Shown piece after piece: positions 45,075 through 53,977 of a stretch of 64,000 nt of DNA. The position numbers and the translations under genes are program-made. Source of the DNA: Pseudomonas peli (GTDB lineage: Bacteria > Pseudomonadota > Gammaproteobacteria > Pseudomonadales > Pseudomonadaceae); the NCBI RefSeq assembly GCF_900099645.1, contig NZ_FMTL01000001.1, positions 62,001 to 126,000 on the forward strand, read 5' to 3'. The stretch's first letter is position 1; each line of letters opens with the position of its first letter. The notes under the pieces were generated by a model. That model worked only from the letters and a program-made list of their open reading frames with translations. It was not told where the DNA came from and searched no databases.

Positions 45075-45523
45075 TCCAGCAACACGCCCACCTGACCGCG
45101 CAACGCCGCGACCTGATCCAGGTCAACACCGCGCTCGCACAACAACTGGCTTTTCAGCGGCAGCACCTGCGTACGCAAAGCGCCGCCGGCCGGGGTCAGC
45201 GCAAGGTGTACCTCACGCTCATCACTGGCCGAACGCTTACGCTGCAACAAGCCTTGCTGCTCCAGGCGCTTGAGCAGCGGCGTCAACGTGCCGGAGTCGA
45301 GCAACAAACGCTCACCCAACGCCTTGACCGTGGGCAACGCCGGCGGTTGCTGCTGCCACTCCCACAGCACCAGCATCGCCAGGTACTGCGGGTAGGTCAG
45401 ACCGAGCTGATCGAGCATCGGCTTGTAGGCGCGGATCACCGCACGTGAAGCGGCGTAGAGTTTGAAACACAGCTGGTTGTCCAGCTGCAGCCCCTCGTCC
45501 ACGTGCAAGCTGGCCTGGCTCAT
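45050..45523 (-). CDS. ospR: OspR, MarR/OhrR-type peroxide-sensing repressor
   Basis: 157 residues. The N-terminal [23 protein letters not shown] carries the conserved reactive Cys (Cys19) of the OhrR/OspR group, and [45 protein letters not shown] is the winged helix. Oxidation of the Cys releases it from DNA. In P. aeruginosa it represses gpx and affects pigment and quorum sensing. It follows gpx with a four-base overlap, so it controls its own operon; the operator is the palindrome at 46049. The 3' end overlaps sagS tail to tail. Confidence 0.9.
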   Translation of the reverse strand: MSQASLHVDEGLQLDNQLCFKLYAASRAVIRAYKPMLDQLGLTYPQYLAMLVLWEWQQQPPALPTVKALGERLLLDSGTLTPLLKRLEQQGLLQRKRSASDEREVHLALTPAGGALRTQVLPLKSQLLCERGVDLDQVAALRGQVGVLLDQFMALNH

Positions 45524-46005
45524 TTCAGCAGTGCTTCGATCTCAGCAGTCAGGTCTTCAGGCTTGGTGGTCGGGGCGAAACGCTTGATCACCGTACCGTC
45601 GGCGCTGAGCAGAAACTTGGTGAAGTTCCACTTGATGCCCTGGCTACCGAGCAGGCCCGGCGCGCTCTTCTTCAGGTTGACGAACAGCGGATGAGCATCA
45701 CTGCCATTGACATCGACCTTCTTGAACAGCGGGAAGCTCACGCCGAAGTTCAGCTCGCAGAACTCACTGATCACGCCCTCATCGCCCGGTTCCTGCTTGC
45801 CAAACTGGTTGCAAGGGAAGCCCAGCACCACCAGACCTTGGTCCTTGTACTGCTGCCAGACGTTTTCCAGGCCCTTGTACTGCGAGGTGAAACCGCACTT
45901 GCTGGCGGTGTTGACCACCAGCACGGCCTTGCCGCCGAAATCGGCCAGGGTCTTCTGCTCGCCTTTGATGGTGGTAACCGGAATATCGAAGAGTGCGTTG
46001 CTCAT
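45520..46005 (-). CDS. gpx: Glutathione peroxidase family (thiol-type) peroxidase
   Basis: 161 residues. It has the Cys-type active site NTASKCGFTSQYKGLE (Cys36) and the family motifs VLGFPCNQFGKQEPG and IKWNFTKFLLSADG. It reduces hydrogen peroxide and organic peroxides, most likely with thioredoxin as donor since the enzyme is a Cys homologue. The ATG at 46005 follows AGGA with eight-base spacing. It is the first gene of gpx-ospR. Confidence 0.93.
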   Translation of the reverse strand: MSNALFDIPVTTIKGEQKTLADFGGKAVLVVNTASKCGFTSQYKGLENVWQQYKDQGLVVLGFPCNQFGKQEPGDEGVISEFCELNFGVSFPLFKKVDVNGSDAHPLFVNLKKSAPGLLGSQGIKWNFTKFLLSADGTVIKRFAPTTKPEDLTAEIEALLK

Positions 46006-46036
46006 GCTGGTCATCCTGAGGAGTGGGAATGGACGC

Positions 46037-46065
46037 AAGATAGCGAGCAATTAAATTGCATGCAA
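46037..46065 (-). promoter_or_regulatory. Sigma-70 promoter of gpx-ospR
   Basis: On the minus strand TTGCAT (46060-46065), a 17-base spacer and TATCTT (46037-46042), 32 bases before the gpx start. The -35 box lies inside the operator palindrome. Confidence 0.6.
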
Positions 46066-46072
46066 TTTAATT
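46049..46072. promoter_or_regulatory. Candidate OspR operator
   Basis: A 24-base perfect palindrome (half AATTAAATTGCA) with an inner ATTGCATGCAAT core. It covers the -35 box of gpx-ospR, where a bound repressor would block RNA polymerase. AT-rich ATTG/CAAT palindromes fit the OhrR/OspR group. Confidence 0.7.
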
Positions 46073-46114
46073 AAACCAAGATAAGGCCCGCTAATGCAGG
46101 CCTATGCGGTGGCC

Positions 46115-46510
46115 TTAAGCCTTCGGCACCAGCTTGAGCGAAGCCGAGTTGATGCAATAACGCAGCCCCGTTGGCGCCGGACCATCGGGAAACACATGCC
46201 CCAGGTGAGCATCGCACTTGGCGCATTTGACTTCGATGCGGTGCATGCCGTGATTGAAGTCATCCAGGCTGGTGATGGCCTCGCTGTTGACGGGCTGGAA
46301 GTAACTCGGCCAACCGCTGCCAGAGTCGTACTTGGCGTCCGAATCAAACAACTCAGCCTGGCAGCAGGCGCAGTGGTAAATACCTGGCACCTTACTGTCG
46401 TGGTATTGGCCAGTAAACGCGCGCTCGGTGCCGCCCAGGCGACAGACATGAAACTGCTCCTCGGAAAGCTCTTCGCGCCAGGCTTCCAGGGGTTTTTCCA
46501 GCTTGTCCAC
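46115..46510 (-). CDS. msrB: Peptide-methionine (R)-S-oxide reductase MsrB
   Basis: 131 residues. Two zinc CxxC pairs ([11 protein letters not shown] and [14 protein letters not shown]), [11 protein letters not shown], and the catalytic Cys in [13 protein letters not shown]. It reduces methionine-R-sulfoxide in proteins. I chose the GTG at 46510 because an AGGAG lies eight bases upstream; a TTG two codons earlier would be too close. It complements the free-methionine enzyme at 41294. Confidence 0.94.
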   Translation of the reverse strand: MDKLEKPLEAWREELSEEQFHVCRLGGTERAFTGQYHDSKVPGIYHCACCQAELFDSDAKYDSGSGWPSYFQPVNSEAITSLDDFNHGMHRIEVKCAKCDAHLGHVFPDGPAPTGLRYCINSASLKLVPKA

Positions 46511-46530
46511 AGGCAAGTCTCCTCTACATG

Positions 46531-46642
46531 AAAAAATCGCCGGGAGCGATTTTTAACGTCGCGCAGCGACGGCCCAAAGGGTGGCGGCCATGGATGGCAC
46601 GCCATAAAAAAGCCCGACCAGTACCTTTGCCAAGGTCGGGCT
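46531..46642 (-). terminator. Two leftward hairpins upstream of msrB
   Basis: AAAAATCGC / GCGATTTTT (46532-46540 with 46546-46554) and AGCCCGACC / GGTCGGGCT (46611-46619 with 46634-46642), the second followed on the minus strand by a T-run. Both lie upstream of msrB without any gene feeding them, so they may insulate msrB or act as a leader attenuator. Confidence 0.5.
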
Positions 46643-46755
46643 GCCACGTATCATTCGACCCCAGTCTGTCACCGGCGTTACAACCTGCCAAGGCTCGTCA
46701 GATCGCGACTTTTTGCAGGGTAATTCAGCGGCGTCCACTATTCGGGATCACATAC

Positions 46756-47967
46756 ATGCAGTTCAGCAAATCGAACAAGCTTGCCAACGTCTGCTACGAC
46801 ATCCGCGGGCCGGTGCTCAAGCACGCCAAACGCCTGGAAGAGGAAGGCCATCGCATCCTCAAGCTGAACATCGGCAACCCGGCACCGTTCGGTTTTGAAG
46901 CGCCTGAAGAAATTCTGCAGGATGTAATCCGTAATCTGCCCACAGCCCAGGGCTACAGCGACTCCAAGGGTTTGTTCAGTGCGCGCAAGGCGGTCATGCA
47001 GTACTACCAGCAGAAGCAGGTAGAAGGCGTTGGTATCGAAGACATCTACCTGGGCAACGGCGTATCCGAGCTGATCGTGATGGCCATGCAGGCGCTGCTG
47101 AATAACGGTGATGAAGTACTGATCCCGGCACCGGACTACCCGCTGTGGACGGCGGCAGTGGCTCTTGCCGGTGGCAAGCCTGTGCACTACCTGTGCGACG
47201 AGCAGGCAGGCTGGTTCCCCGATATCGCCGACATGCGCGCGAAAATCACACCAAACACTAAAGCCCTGGTGCTGATCAACCCGAACAACCCGACTGGCGC
47301 GGTGTATTCCAAAGAAGTGTTGATGGACATCGTCGAACTGGCCCGTCAGCACAACCTGGTGCTGTTCTCCGACGAGATCTACGACAAGATTCTCTACGAC
47401 GAAGCCCAGCATATCTCTACCGCATCGCTGGCCCCAGACGTGCTCTGCCTGACGTTCAATGGCCTGTCCAAGTCCTATCGGGTGGCGGGTTTCCGCTCCG
47501 GCTGGGTGGCGATTTCCGGGCCGAAGCACCGCGCGCAAAGCTATATCGAAGGCATCGATATCCTCGCCAATATGCGTTTGTGCGCCAACGTGCCGAGCCA
47601 GCATGCGATCCAGACCGCGCTGGGCGGCTACCAGAGCATCAATGACCTGGTGCTGCCGCAAGGTCGCCTTCTGGAGCAGCGCAACCGTACCTGGGAACTG
47701 CTCAACGACATTCCCGGGGTCAGCTGCGTCAAACCGATGGGCGCGCTGTATGCCTTCCCGAAGATCGACCCGAAGGTCTGCCCGATCCACAACGACGAAA
47801 AGTTTGTGCTCGACCTGCTGCTCTCGGAAAAACTGCTGATCGTTCAAGGCACCGCGTTCAACTGGCCGTGGCCGGATCACTTCCGCGTGGTCACCTTGCC
47901 GCGCGTGGATGAGCTGGAAATGGCCATCGGTCGCATCGGCAGCTTCCTCAAGACTTACCAACAGTAA
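46756..47967 (+). CDS. alaA: PLP-dependent aminotransferase, AlaA-like (glutamate-pyruvate)
   Basis: 403 residues, the length of E. coli AlaA. Motifs: KLNIGNPAPFGFEAPEEI, LGNGVSELIVMAMQALLNNGDEVLIPAPDYPLW, LVLINPNNPTGAVYSKEVL, LFSDEIYDKILYD and the Schiff-base lysine in FNGLSKSYRVAGFRSGW. It makes alanine from pyruvate and glutamate. Its order after msrB matches PAO1 PA2828. The ATG at 46756 gives the normal N-terminus (MQFSKSNKLANVCYDIRGP). The SDR gene follows after 11 bases. Confidence 0.92.
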   Translation: MQFSKSNKLANVCYDIRGPVLKHAKRLEEEGHRILKLNIGNPAPFGFEAPEEILQDVIRNLPTAQGYSDSKGLFSARKAVMQYYQQKQVEGVGIEDIYLGNGVSELIVMAMQALLNNGDEVLIPAPDYPLWTAAVALAGGKPVHYLCDEQAGWFPDIADMRAKITPNTKALVLINPNNPTGAVYSKEVLMDIVELARQHNLVLFSDEIYDKILYDEAQHISTASLAPDVLCLTFNGLSKSYRVAGFRSGWVAISGPKHRAQSYIEGIDILANMRLCANVPSQHAIQTALGGYQSINDLVLPQGRLLEQRNRTWELLNDIPGVSCVKPMGALYAFPKIDPKVCPIHNDEKFVLDLLLSEKLLIVQGTAFNWPWPDHFRVVTLPRVDELEMAIGRIGSFLKTYQQ

Positions 47968-47978
47968 TCGGAGCGCAC

Positions 47979-48722
47979 ATGAACCAGAGCAAACGCTACC
48001 TGCTAACCGGTGCCAGCTCTGGTATCGGTGCCGCTCTGGCCCGCGAATTGGCGGCTAAGGGTTATGACCTGGCCCTGGCCGCACGCCGCGAAGACAGCCT
48101 GCACCTCTTGGCCGCCGAACTGCAGGCGCGCTTCAAGCGCAAAGTGGTGGTCTTGCCGTTGGATGTGACCGACTACGACGCATGCCAGGACGCCGTAGGC
48201 CTGGCCGCCAACCTGCTCGGTGGTCTGGACGGAATTATTGCCAATGCCGGTATCGCACTGACCGGTAAAGCCGGCGGTGGCCACTTTAAGCGCGCACGCT
48301 TGACTGTGGAAACCAACCTGATCGGCGCGATTGCCTGCCTGGATGCCGCCTGCGCACTGTTTCGTCAGCAAGGCCACGGCCACCTGGTTGCCGTCGCCTC
48401 AGTCGCCGGCAAACGCGGTTTGCCGCATACGGCGGCCTATTCGGCGAGCAAAGCTGGCCTGATCAGCTACATGGAAGCCACCCGCGCCGAGCTGCTGGGT
48501 AAGAACATCGACACCACGCTCCTGCTACCGGGCTTTATCGACACGCCCTTGAACAGCGATATGGCCAGCCGGCCATTTCTGATTGATGTAGAACGCGGCG
48601 CAGCACTGATCGCCAAGCACATCGACAAACGCCATGTTAGCGCCTACGTGCCTGGCTGGCCCTGGGCGCTCCTGGGCCGCGTGCTGCCTTATCTTCCAAC
48701 CTCAATGATTGGCAAATTCTGA
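47979..48722 (+). CDS. Short-chain dehydrogenase/reductase
   Basis: 247 residues. TGASSGIGAALARELAAKG cofactor loop, ARR after beta-2 suggesting NADP(H), NAG in IIANAGIA, catalytic Ser (VASVAGK) and YSASKAG. The C-terminal PYLPTSMIGKF is hydrophobic and may associate with membranes. It is an extended DltE/YciK-like SDR of unknown substrate. It is cotranscribed with alaA and shares one base with the next gene. Confidence 0.88.
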   Translation: MNQSKRYLLTGASSGIGAALARELAAKGYDLALAARREDSLHLLAAELQARFKRKVVVLPLDVTDYDACQDAVGLAANLLGGLDGIIANAGIALTGKAGGGHFKRARLTVETNLIGAIACLDAACALFRQQGHGHLVAVASVAGKRGLPHTAAYSASKAGLISYMEATRAELLGKNIDTTLLLPGFIDTPLNSDMASRPFLIDVERGAALIAKHIDKRHVSAYVPGWPWALLGRVLPYLPTSMIGKF

Positions 48723-49174
48723 TGGACCTGCAGATCGACGACTTCTACAAGGATGCCGCCGCCGGCATGCTGACTCTGTACCAGGCGTTTCCGAGTAAAT
48801 CCGCACTGTATGTGGAAGACCTGATCGGCCGCGAAGAGCCCGATGAGTTCGGCCTGCCCACACCACGCCACCAAAGTTGTCTGGGCGCCCTGCTGTGGCT
48901 GGCCGAGGAAGGCTATATCCGCTTCGACTCCACCATCGGTTACGACGCACTGGATCAGGCCGTGCTCAGCGAAAAGGGCTTTCTGCGCCTGACCCGCGGC
49001 GTGCCTCACGCCCTGCCGGAGGGTGAAGCCCTGCCGCCCAGCGTGCGCCGCGTGCACGCCACCCTGGCCTTTCAGCTGCGCGAAGCGCTGGGCCAAAGGC
49101 ATGGCGAGCGCATAGCCCGCCTGACTCGCCTGCTGTTCGAATCCAGCCTAAACGGCGCAAGCGACATAGTTTGA
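48722..49174 (+). CDS. Conserved hypothetical protein, winged-helix-like
   Basis: 150 residues. YKDAAAGMLTLYQAFPSKSALYVEDLIGREEPDEFGLPTPRHQSCLGALLWLAEEGYIRFDSTIGYDALDQAVLSEKGFLRLTRG reads like a small winged-helix domain with a hydrophobic wing, as in some MarR/PadR-like proteins. It is translationally coupled to the SDR gene (TGATG). No function is assigned; a DNA- or protein-binding role is a guess. Confidence 0.78.
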   Translation: MDLQIDDFYKDAAAGMLTLYQAFPSKSALYVEDLIGREEPDEFGLPTPRHQSCLGALLWLAEEGYIRFDSTIGYDALDQAVLSEKGFLRLTRGVPHALPEGEALPPSVRRVHATLAFQLREALGQRHGERIARLTRLLFESSLNGASDIV

Positions 49175-49186
49175 AATAGTCGCCAG

Positions 49187-49216
49187 GTTGAAGTGCCTGG
49201 GGGTGCGCCCTTATAT
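49187..49216 (+). promoter_or_regulatory. Possible heat-shock (sigma-32) promoter of htpX
   Basis: GTTGAAG, 14 bases, then CCCTTATAT, resembling the sigma-32 pattern CTTGAAA-N11-16-CCCCATNT, about 100 bases before htpX. Confidence 0.4.
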
Positions 49217-49318
49217 AGCCGTCATATCCAAGAGTGGCGGTTGAAAACCCGGCGAAGCAGCCAAAACAGGGTTTTCAATGGCCTTATAGAACATTCTCGT
49301 GAGGAGTCTCAATACACC

Positions 49319-50191
49319 ATGATGCGCATTATGCTGTTCCTGGCCACCAACATTGCGGTGTTGATCATCGCCAGCATCACCCTGAAATTGCTCGGGGTTG
49401 ACCGCTTTACCGGCCAGAACTATGGCAGCCTGCTGGTTTTCTGCGCCGTGTTCGGTTTTGCCGGCTCGCTGGTCTCGCTGTTCCTGTCCAAGTGGATGGC
49501 GAAGATGAGCACCAAGACCGAAATCATCACCCAGCCACGCACCCGCCACGAACAGTGGCTGATGCAGACCGTGGAAGAACTGTCCCGCGAAGCCGGGATC
49601 AAGATGCCAGAAGTGGGTATCTTCCCGGCCTACGAGTCCAACGCCTTCGCCACCGGCTGGAACAAGAACGATGCCCTGGTAGCCGTCAGCCAGGGACTGC
49701 TGGAGCGGTTCTCGCCTGACGAAGTACGCGCGGTGCTGGCCCACGAAATTGGCCACGTGGCCAACGGCGACATGGTTACCCTGGCGCTGATTCAGGGCGT
49801 GGTGAACACCTTCGTGATGTTCTTCGCACGGATCTTCGGCAACTTTGTCGACAAGGTCATTCTGAAGAACGAAGACGGCCCAGGCATCGGTTACTTCGTG
49901 GCGACCATCTTCGCCGAGCTTGTTCTGGGCATCCTGGCCAGCATCATCGTTATGTGGTTCTCGCGTAAGCGCGAGTTCAAGGCCGACGAAGCTGGTGCAC
50001 GCCTGGCCGGCACAGGTGCCATGATTGCCGCTCTGCAGCGCCTGCGCGCCGAACAGGAAGTGCCGGTCACCATGCCTAACAGCCTGACCGCGTTCGGCAT
50101 CAACGGTGGCCTGAAAGGCGGCCTGGCTGGCCTGCTGATGACCCACCCGCCACTGGAAGTTCGCATCGAAGCCCTGCGTCAGCGCGGCTAA
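49319..50191 (+). CDS. htpX: HtpX, membrane zinc metalloprotease
   Basis: 290 residues. Two N-terminal membrane helices, the zinc HExxH ([12 protein letters not shown]), further helices ([34 protein letters not shown]) and the third zinc ligand Glu in [10 protein letters not shown]. It degrades misfolded membrane proteins together with FtsH. The start [14 protein letters not shown] matches the E. coli N-terminus. A possible sigma-32 promoter precedes it, which fits heat-shock control. Confidence 0.95.
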   Translation: MMRIMLFLATNIAVLIIASITLKLLGVDRFTGQNYGSLLVFCAVFGFAGSLVSLFLSKWMAKMSTKTEIITQPRTRHEQWLMQTVEELSREAGIKMPEVGIFPAYESNAFATGWNKNDALVAVSQGLLERFSPDEVRAVLAHEIGHVANGDMVTLALIQGVVNTFVMFFARIFGNFVDKVILKNEDGPGIGYFVATIFAELVLGILASIIVMWFSRKREFKADEAGARLAGTGAMIAALQRLRAEQEVPVTMPNSLTAFGINGGLKGGLAGLLMTHPPLEVRIEALRQRG

Positions 50192-50202
50192 GTAGCAAAA
50201 GC

Positions 50203-50235
50203 AAAAAGGGCGACTCTTGAGTCGCCCTTTTTTGT
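50203..50235. terminator. Bidirectional terminator between htpX and tpm
   Basis: AAAAAGGGCGACT pairs with AGTCGCCCTTTTT around CTTG, followed by a T-run on the plus strand. Confidence 0.92.
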
Positions 50236-50244
50236 GGCTGTGAT

Positions 50245-50901
50245 TCAGTCTTTACGCAGCTGATAGACCCGCTCATCCAGGCGCTCAAGGCCGCGCTTTA
50301 AAAACTTCCAGTTATCGCCCAGCACATCGCCGCACATCAGCTCCTGCAACTGCCATTCAGGCGTATACAAGCGCTGCACCTCCTCATCTGCCACAGCGAA
50401 GGGCGGGCCGTCCATGCGCGCCTGGTCATAGTCCAAGCTCACCAGTAACCCTTGGCAGCCGCTGGATAAGACTTGCGTCAAATGCGCCACATAACGCGCG
50501 CGCATTTCTGGCGGCAATGCAATCAGTGCGGCGCGGTCATACAGTGCGGAACAGCCATCAAGCTGCTGAGCCGTCAGGGCGAAGAAATCACCGCAGTAGA
50601 TTTCCACAGCGCCAGCCCGATACAGCCTGAGCGCGCCGACCTCACTGACCTCCGGCAGCAGCTTATGCTCGTCGAAGAAATCTTCCACTGCACGCTGCGC
50701 CAGCTCAACACCGACGACGTGATAACCCTGCCCCGCCAACCAGGCCAGATCCAGGCTCTTGCCACACAGCGGCACCAGCACACGTGCGCCCTCCGGCAAA
50801 CCCAGCGCCGGCCAATACTGCTGCAGATAGGGATTGACCTCAGGTAGATGAAAACCGATTTCACTGCGCGCCCAACGTGCCTGCCAAAATTCTGCGTGCA
50901 T
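50245..50901 (-). CDS. tpm: Thiopurine S-methyltransferase
   Basis: 218 residues. SAM-dependent methyltransferase with [49 protein letters not shown] and [21 protein letters not shown], the TPMT family hallmarks. In Pseudomonas, Tpm methylates thiopurines and has been linked to tellurite and selenite volatilisation. AGGAG five bases before the ATG at 50901 fixes the start. It is convergent with htpX, as in PAO1. Confidence 0.94.
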   Translation of the reverse strand: MHAEFWQARWARSEIGFHLPEVNPYLQQYWPALGLPEGARVLVPLCGKSLDLAWLAGQGYHVVGVELAQRAVEDFFDEHKLLPEVSEVGALRLYRAGAVEIYCGDFFALTAQQLDGCSALYDRAALIALPPEMRARYVAHLTQVLSSGCQGLLVSLDYDQARMDGPPFAVADEEVQRLYTPEWQLQELMCGDVLGDNWKFLKRGLERLDERVYQLRKD

Positions 50902-51070
50902 ACCCACTCCTGAAAAGACTCAACGAAAGATCGTGACGCACCCAGCCCATAAGGCCAAGAGGCTCAACCCGCGCAAACCATCTATTTAAGCGATTTAAAT
51001 ACCCAGTCTTTTACGCTTTTATGTACAGATTGACTGATGGAAGATGCAGGAAACCGATCAGGAGCCTGTC

Positions 51071-51841
51071 ATGTCACTGCCCAGTATATTTATCTCCCAC
51101 GGCTCACCCATGCTGGCCCTGCAACCCGGCGCCAGCGGTCCAGCCCTCGCCAGCCTGGCCAGCCAACTGCAAAAGCCGCGCGCGATTGCGCTGGTTTCGG
51201 CGCACTGGGAAAGTCGTGAGTTGCGGGTTGGCAGCACCGTACACCCACAAACTTGGCATGACTTTCACGGGTTTCCCGCTGAACTGTATCAGGTGCAATA
51301 CCCAGCACCAGGCGAGCCCGAGCTGGCCGCCGAGATCGCCAATCTGCTGGAGCAAGCCGGACTTCCGGCCCAGCTGGATCCTGAACGGCCGCTGGATCAC
51401 GGTGCCTGGGTGCCCCTGGCGCTGATGTACCCACAGGCAGATATACCCGTGGTGCAAATCTCCCTGCCCAGCCACCAGGGTCCTGCCCTGCAGCGCCGCG
51501 TCGGCCAGGCACTGACCAGCTTACGCGCGCAAGGCGTGCTGCTGATCGGCTCGGGCAGCATCACCCACAACCTCGGCGAACTGGACTGGCATGCGGGTCC
51601 AGATGTCATCAAGCCCTGGGCGCAGGCTTTCCGTGACTGGATCGTGGATAAACTTACGAGACAGGACAACGCCACGCTCGATGATTATCGCCGGCAAGCC
51701 CCCTATGCTGCGCGCAACCACCCCAGCGATGAACACCTGCTGCCGCTGTTTTTTGCCGCAAGCGCCGGCGGGCAGTTCAAGGTCGAGCACAGCGGCTTCA
51801 CCCTGGGCGCACTGGGGATGGATATCTACAGCTTCACCTAA
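51071..51841 (+). CDS. DODA-type extradiol ring-cleavage dioxygenase (YgiD-like)
   Basis: 256 residues. LigB-superfamily motifs: IFISHGSPMLALQPG (metal His), LVSAHWESRELRVG, HDFHGFPAELYQVQYPAPG, LDHGAWVPLALMYP and LIGSGSITHNL. YgiD opens the ring of catechol compounds such as L-DOPA using a divalent metal and oxygen; the in vivo substrate is unknown. The ATG at 51071 has AGGAG six bases upstream, which rules out the earlier ATG. It is monocistronic. Confidence 0.9.
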   Translation: MSLPSIFISHGSPMLALQPGASGPALASLASQLQKPRAIALVSAHWESRELRVGSTVHPQTWHDFHGFPAELYQVQYPAPGEPELAAEIANLLEQAGLPAQLDPERPLDHGAWVPLALMYPQADIPVVQISLPSHQGPALQRRVGQALTSLRAQGVLLIGSGSITHNLGELDWHAGPDVIKPWAQAFRDWIVDKLTRQDNATLDDYRRQAPYAARNHPSDEHLLPLFFAASAGGQFKVEHSGFTLGALGMDIYSFT

Positions 51842-51866
51842 GCCCTATGCCCACAGAGTTACAGCC

Positions 51867-51901
51867 ATAAAAAAGCCCCGCAATGAGCGGGGCTTTTTTA
51901 T
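51867..51901. terminator. Bidirectional terminator between the dioxygenase and deaD
   Basis: AAAAAAGCCCCGC pairs with GCGGGGCTTTTTT around AATGA between convergent genes. Confidence 0.93.
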
Positions 51902-51912
51902 TAAGCGAAGTA

Positions 51913-53592
51913 TCAATCTTCGCGATAACGACGCAGTTTCAGCGGCTTGCCACCGACGCGGGTGTCTTTCAACTTACCCAGCAGACGATCAAGACCTTCT
52001 TCCGGCAGCTCGACCAGGCTGAAGCTCTCACGCACCTGAATGCGGCCGATGTCTTCACGGGTCAAACCACCTTCGTTGAGGATCGCACCCAGCAGGTTCT
52101 TCGCGGCAATCCCGTCACGCGCACCCAGGGCGGTGCGGCAACGCGCGCGGCCTTCGGCCAACGGCACCGGTGCACGGCGCTCGCGGCTGCCTTCACGATC
52201 AGGACGCTCACTGCGCTCGCTGCGTTCACGCGGAGCGCTGCTACCGCTACCCGGAACCAACGGCTGATCACGTTGAACTTCAGCCAGGGTCAGGGCTTGG
52301 CCATTGGTGGCCTTGCGCAGCAGGGCGGCGGCCAGAGCACGCGGGCTGCAACCGATATCAGCCGTCAGGCGATCTAGGAGATCACCGTGACTGGCTTCGG
52401 CATCGGCCACCAGTGGCGCCAAGCTGTTGGTCAACTTCTTGATGCGTGCGTCCAGTACTTGCTGAGCGTCCGGCAGCTTCACCTCACCCACTTTCTGCCC
52501 GGTTACACGCTCAATCACTTGCAGCATGCGGCGCTCACGTGGCGTCACCAGCAACAGGGCGCGACCGGTACGACCCGCACGGCCAGTACGGCCGATACGG
52601 TGCACGTACGATTCTGGGTCATATGGCATGTCCACGTTCATAACGTGGGTGATACGCGGCACATCGAGACCGCGAGCAGCAACGTCGGTGGCGATGACGA
52701 TGTCCAGACGGCCATCCTTCAACGACTCGATCACGCGCTCACGTTGATTCTGGGCGATGTCACCGTTCAGTGCAGCAGCCTTGTAACCCTTGGCTTCCAG
52801 CGCAGCGGCCAGGTCTAGGGTGGCTTGTTTGGTACGCACGAAACCGATCAGCGCGTCGAACTCTTCGACTTCCAGCAGACGCAGTACTGCCGCGTGCTTC
52901 TGGTCGGCGTGGACCATCAGGTGCGCCTGCTCAATCGCAGTCACGGTCTGGGTCTTCGAAGCGATTTTGATGTGTTGCGGATCGCGCAGGTGTTTTTCTG
53001 CGATGGCGCGGATCGAATGCGGCAGGGTAGCAGAGAACAGCACGCTCTGGCGGCTGGCTGGCATGGCTTCGAAGATTACTTCGAGGTCATCCATAAAGCC
53101 CAGCTTGAGCATTTCGTCAGCTTCGTCGAGGACCAAGTACTGAATGGTCGACAAGACTTTCTCATCACGACGCAGGTGGTCAACCAGACGACCCGGCGTA
53201 GCCACGATGACCTGTGCACCCTGACGGATAGCCTTCAGCTGCGGGCCCATTGGCGCGCCGCCATAAACGGCAACCACATTCAGACCTGGCATCTGCTTGG
53301 AATAGGTTTCAAACGCGGTGGCCACTTGCAGGGCCAGCTCGCGGGTTGGCGCGAGGATCAGCGCCTGCGGCTCTTTCTTGGCCGGGTCGATTTTCGACAG
53401 GATCGGCAGCGCAAAAGCAGCGGTTTTACCGGTACCGGTCTGGGCCTGACCGATCATGTCCTGACCGGACAGAATTACGGGAATGGCCTGCGCCTGAATC
53501 GGCGACGGCTCTTCATAACCAACAGCGGTCAGTGCAGCGAGAATATTGGAGTTGAGTCCGAGTGCGGCGAAGCCGCCGGTTTCCTGGGTCAT
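51913..53592 (-). CDS. deaD: DEAD-box RNA helicase DeaD/CsdA
   Basis: 559 residues. Q motif (GYEEPSPIQAQAIP), Walker A AQTGTGKTAAF, PTRELA, TPGRLVDHL, VLDEADEML, SATLP, TDVAARGLDVPRITHV and YVHRIGRTGRAGRTG are in order, followed by a C-terminal DbpA-like RNA-binding domain and an Arg/Ser/Glu-rich linker. It aids ribosome assembly and mRNA decay, especially in the cold. The ATG at 53592 follows AGGCAGACCC. The transcript appears to have a leader of about 210 bases with a hairpin, as cold-shock helicase genes often do. Confidence 0.93.
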   Translation of the reverse strand: MTQETGGFAALGLNSNILAALTAVGYEEPSPIQAQAIPVILSGQDMIGQAQTGTGKTAAFALPILSKIDPAKKEPQALILAPTRELALQVATAFETYSKQMPGLNVVAVYGGAPMGPQLKAIRQGAQVIVATPGRLVDHLRRDEKVLSTIQYLVLDEADEMLKLGFMDDLEVIFEAMPASRQSVLFSATLPHSIRAIAEKHLRDPQHIKIASKTQTVTAIEQAHLMVHADQKHAAVLRLLEVEEFDALIGFVRTKQATLDLAAALEAKGYKAAALNGDIAQNQRERVIESLKDGRLDIVIATDVAARGLDVPRITHVMNVDMPYDPESYVHRIGRTGRAGRTGRALLLVTPRERRMLQVIERVTGQKVGEVKLPDAQQVLDARIKKLTNSLAPLVADAEASHGDLLDRLTADIGCSPRALAAALLRKATNGQALTLAEVQRDQPLVPGSGSSAPRERSERSERPDREGSRERRAPVPLAEGRARCRTALGARDGIAAKNLLGAILNEGGLTREDIGRIQVRESFSLVELPEEGLDRLLGKLKDTRVGGKPLKLRRYRED

Positions 53593-53723
53593 GGGTCTGC
53601 CTCTAGTGCATCCGCAAAGACCCATGTTCCAAAGCTGCGCATGCCGTGTAAGACCCGAGAGTCACCCTGGCAGCCATGTCGGCGGGGATTTGCGAAAACG
53701 TGTGATAAATGAATCGTCAAGGA

Positions 53724-53742
53724 TAGTCCGCAAAACGGACTA
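53724..53742 (-). ncRNA. Hairpin in the deaD leader
   Basis: TAGTCCG-loop-CGGACTA within the presumed deaD 5' untranslated region on the minus strand. It is a leader structure and not a separate RNA gene; any thermosensing role is inferred. Confidence 0.35.
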
Positions 53743-53807
53743 ACTGCCAAAGTAAACCTTCGGGCGAGTTGTACTACCTGAACGTGGCCAAGAATTGACC
53801 GGCGCGC

Positions 53808-53813
53808 ACTATA
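53808..53813 (-). promoter_or_regulatory. Probable -10 box of deaD
   Basis: TATAGT on the minus strand inside CCGGTATAGTGCG, about 215 bases before the deaD start. No good -35 is seen 17 bases upstream. Confidence 0.4.
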
Positions 53814-53977
53814 CCGGAAAACCTGGCCGATGTGCCTGTTTTTCCATCAACCACGCATAAAAAATGCATAAGCAGCACCTATAACGTGCCATACAGCCAT
53901 CCTCTGATAGCCTGCAACTGCCATGCTGTAACGGCCTCAACCCCAGCTCACCTACCTGCGCACAAGGACTCCCAGCC

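Noticed and set aside
46738..47961. A 407-codon minus-strand frame
   Set aside because: It is antisense to the AlaA-type aminotransferase with full PLP motifs. Translation is His/Gln/Val-rich noise.
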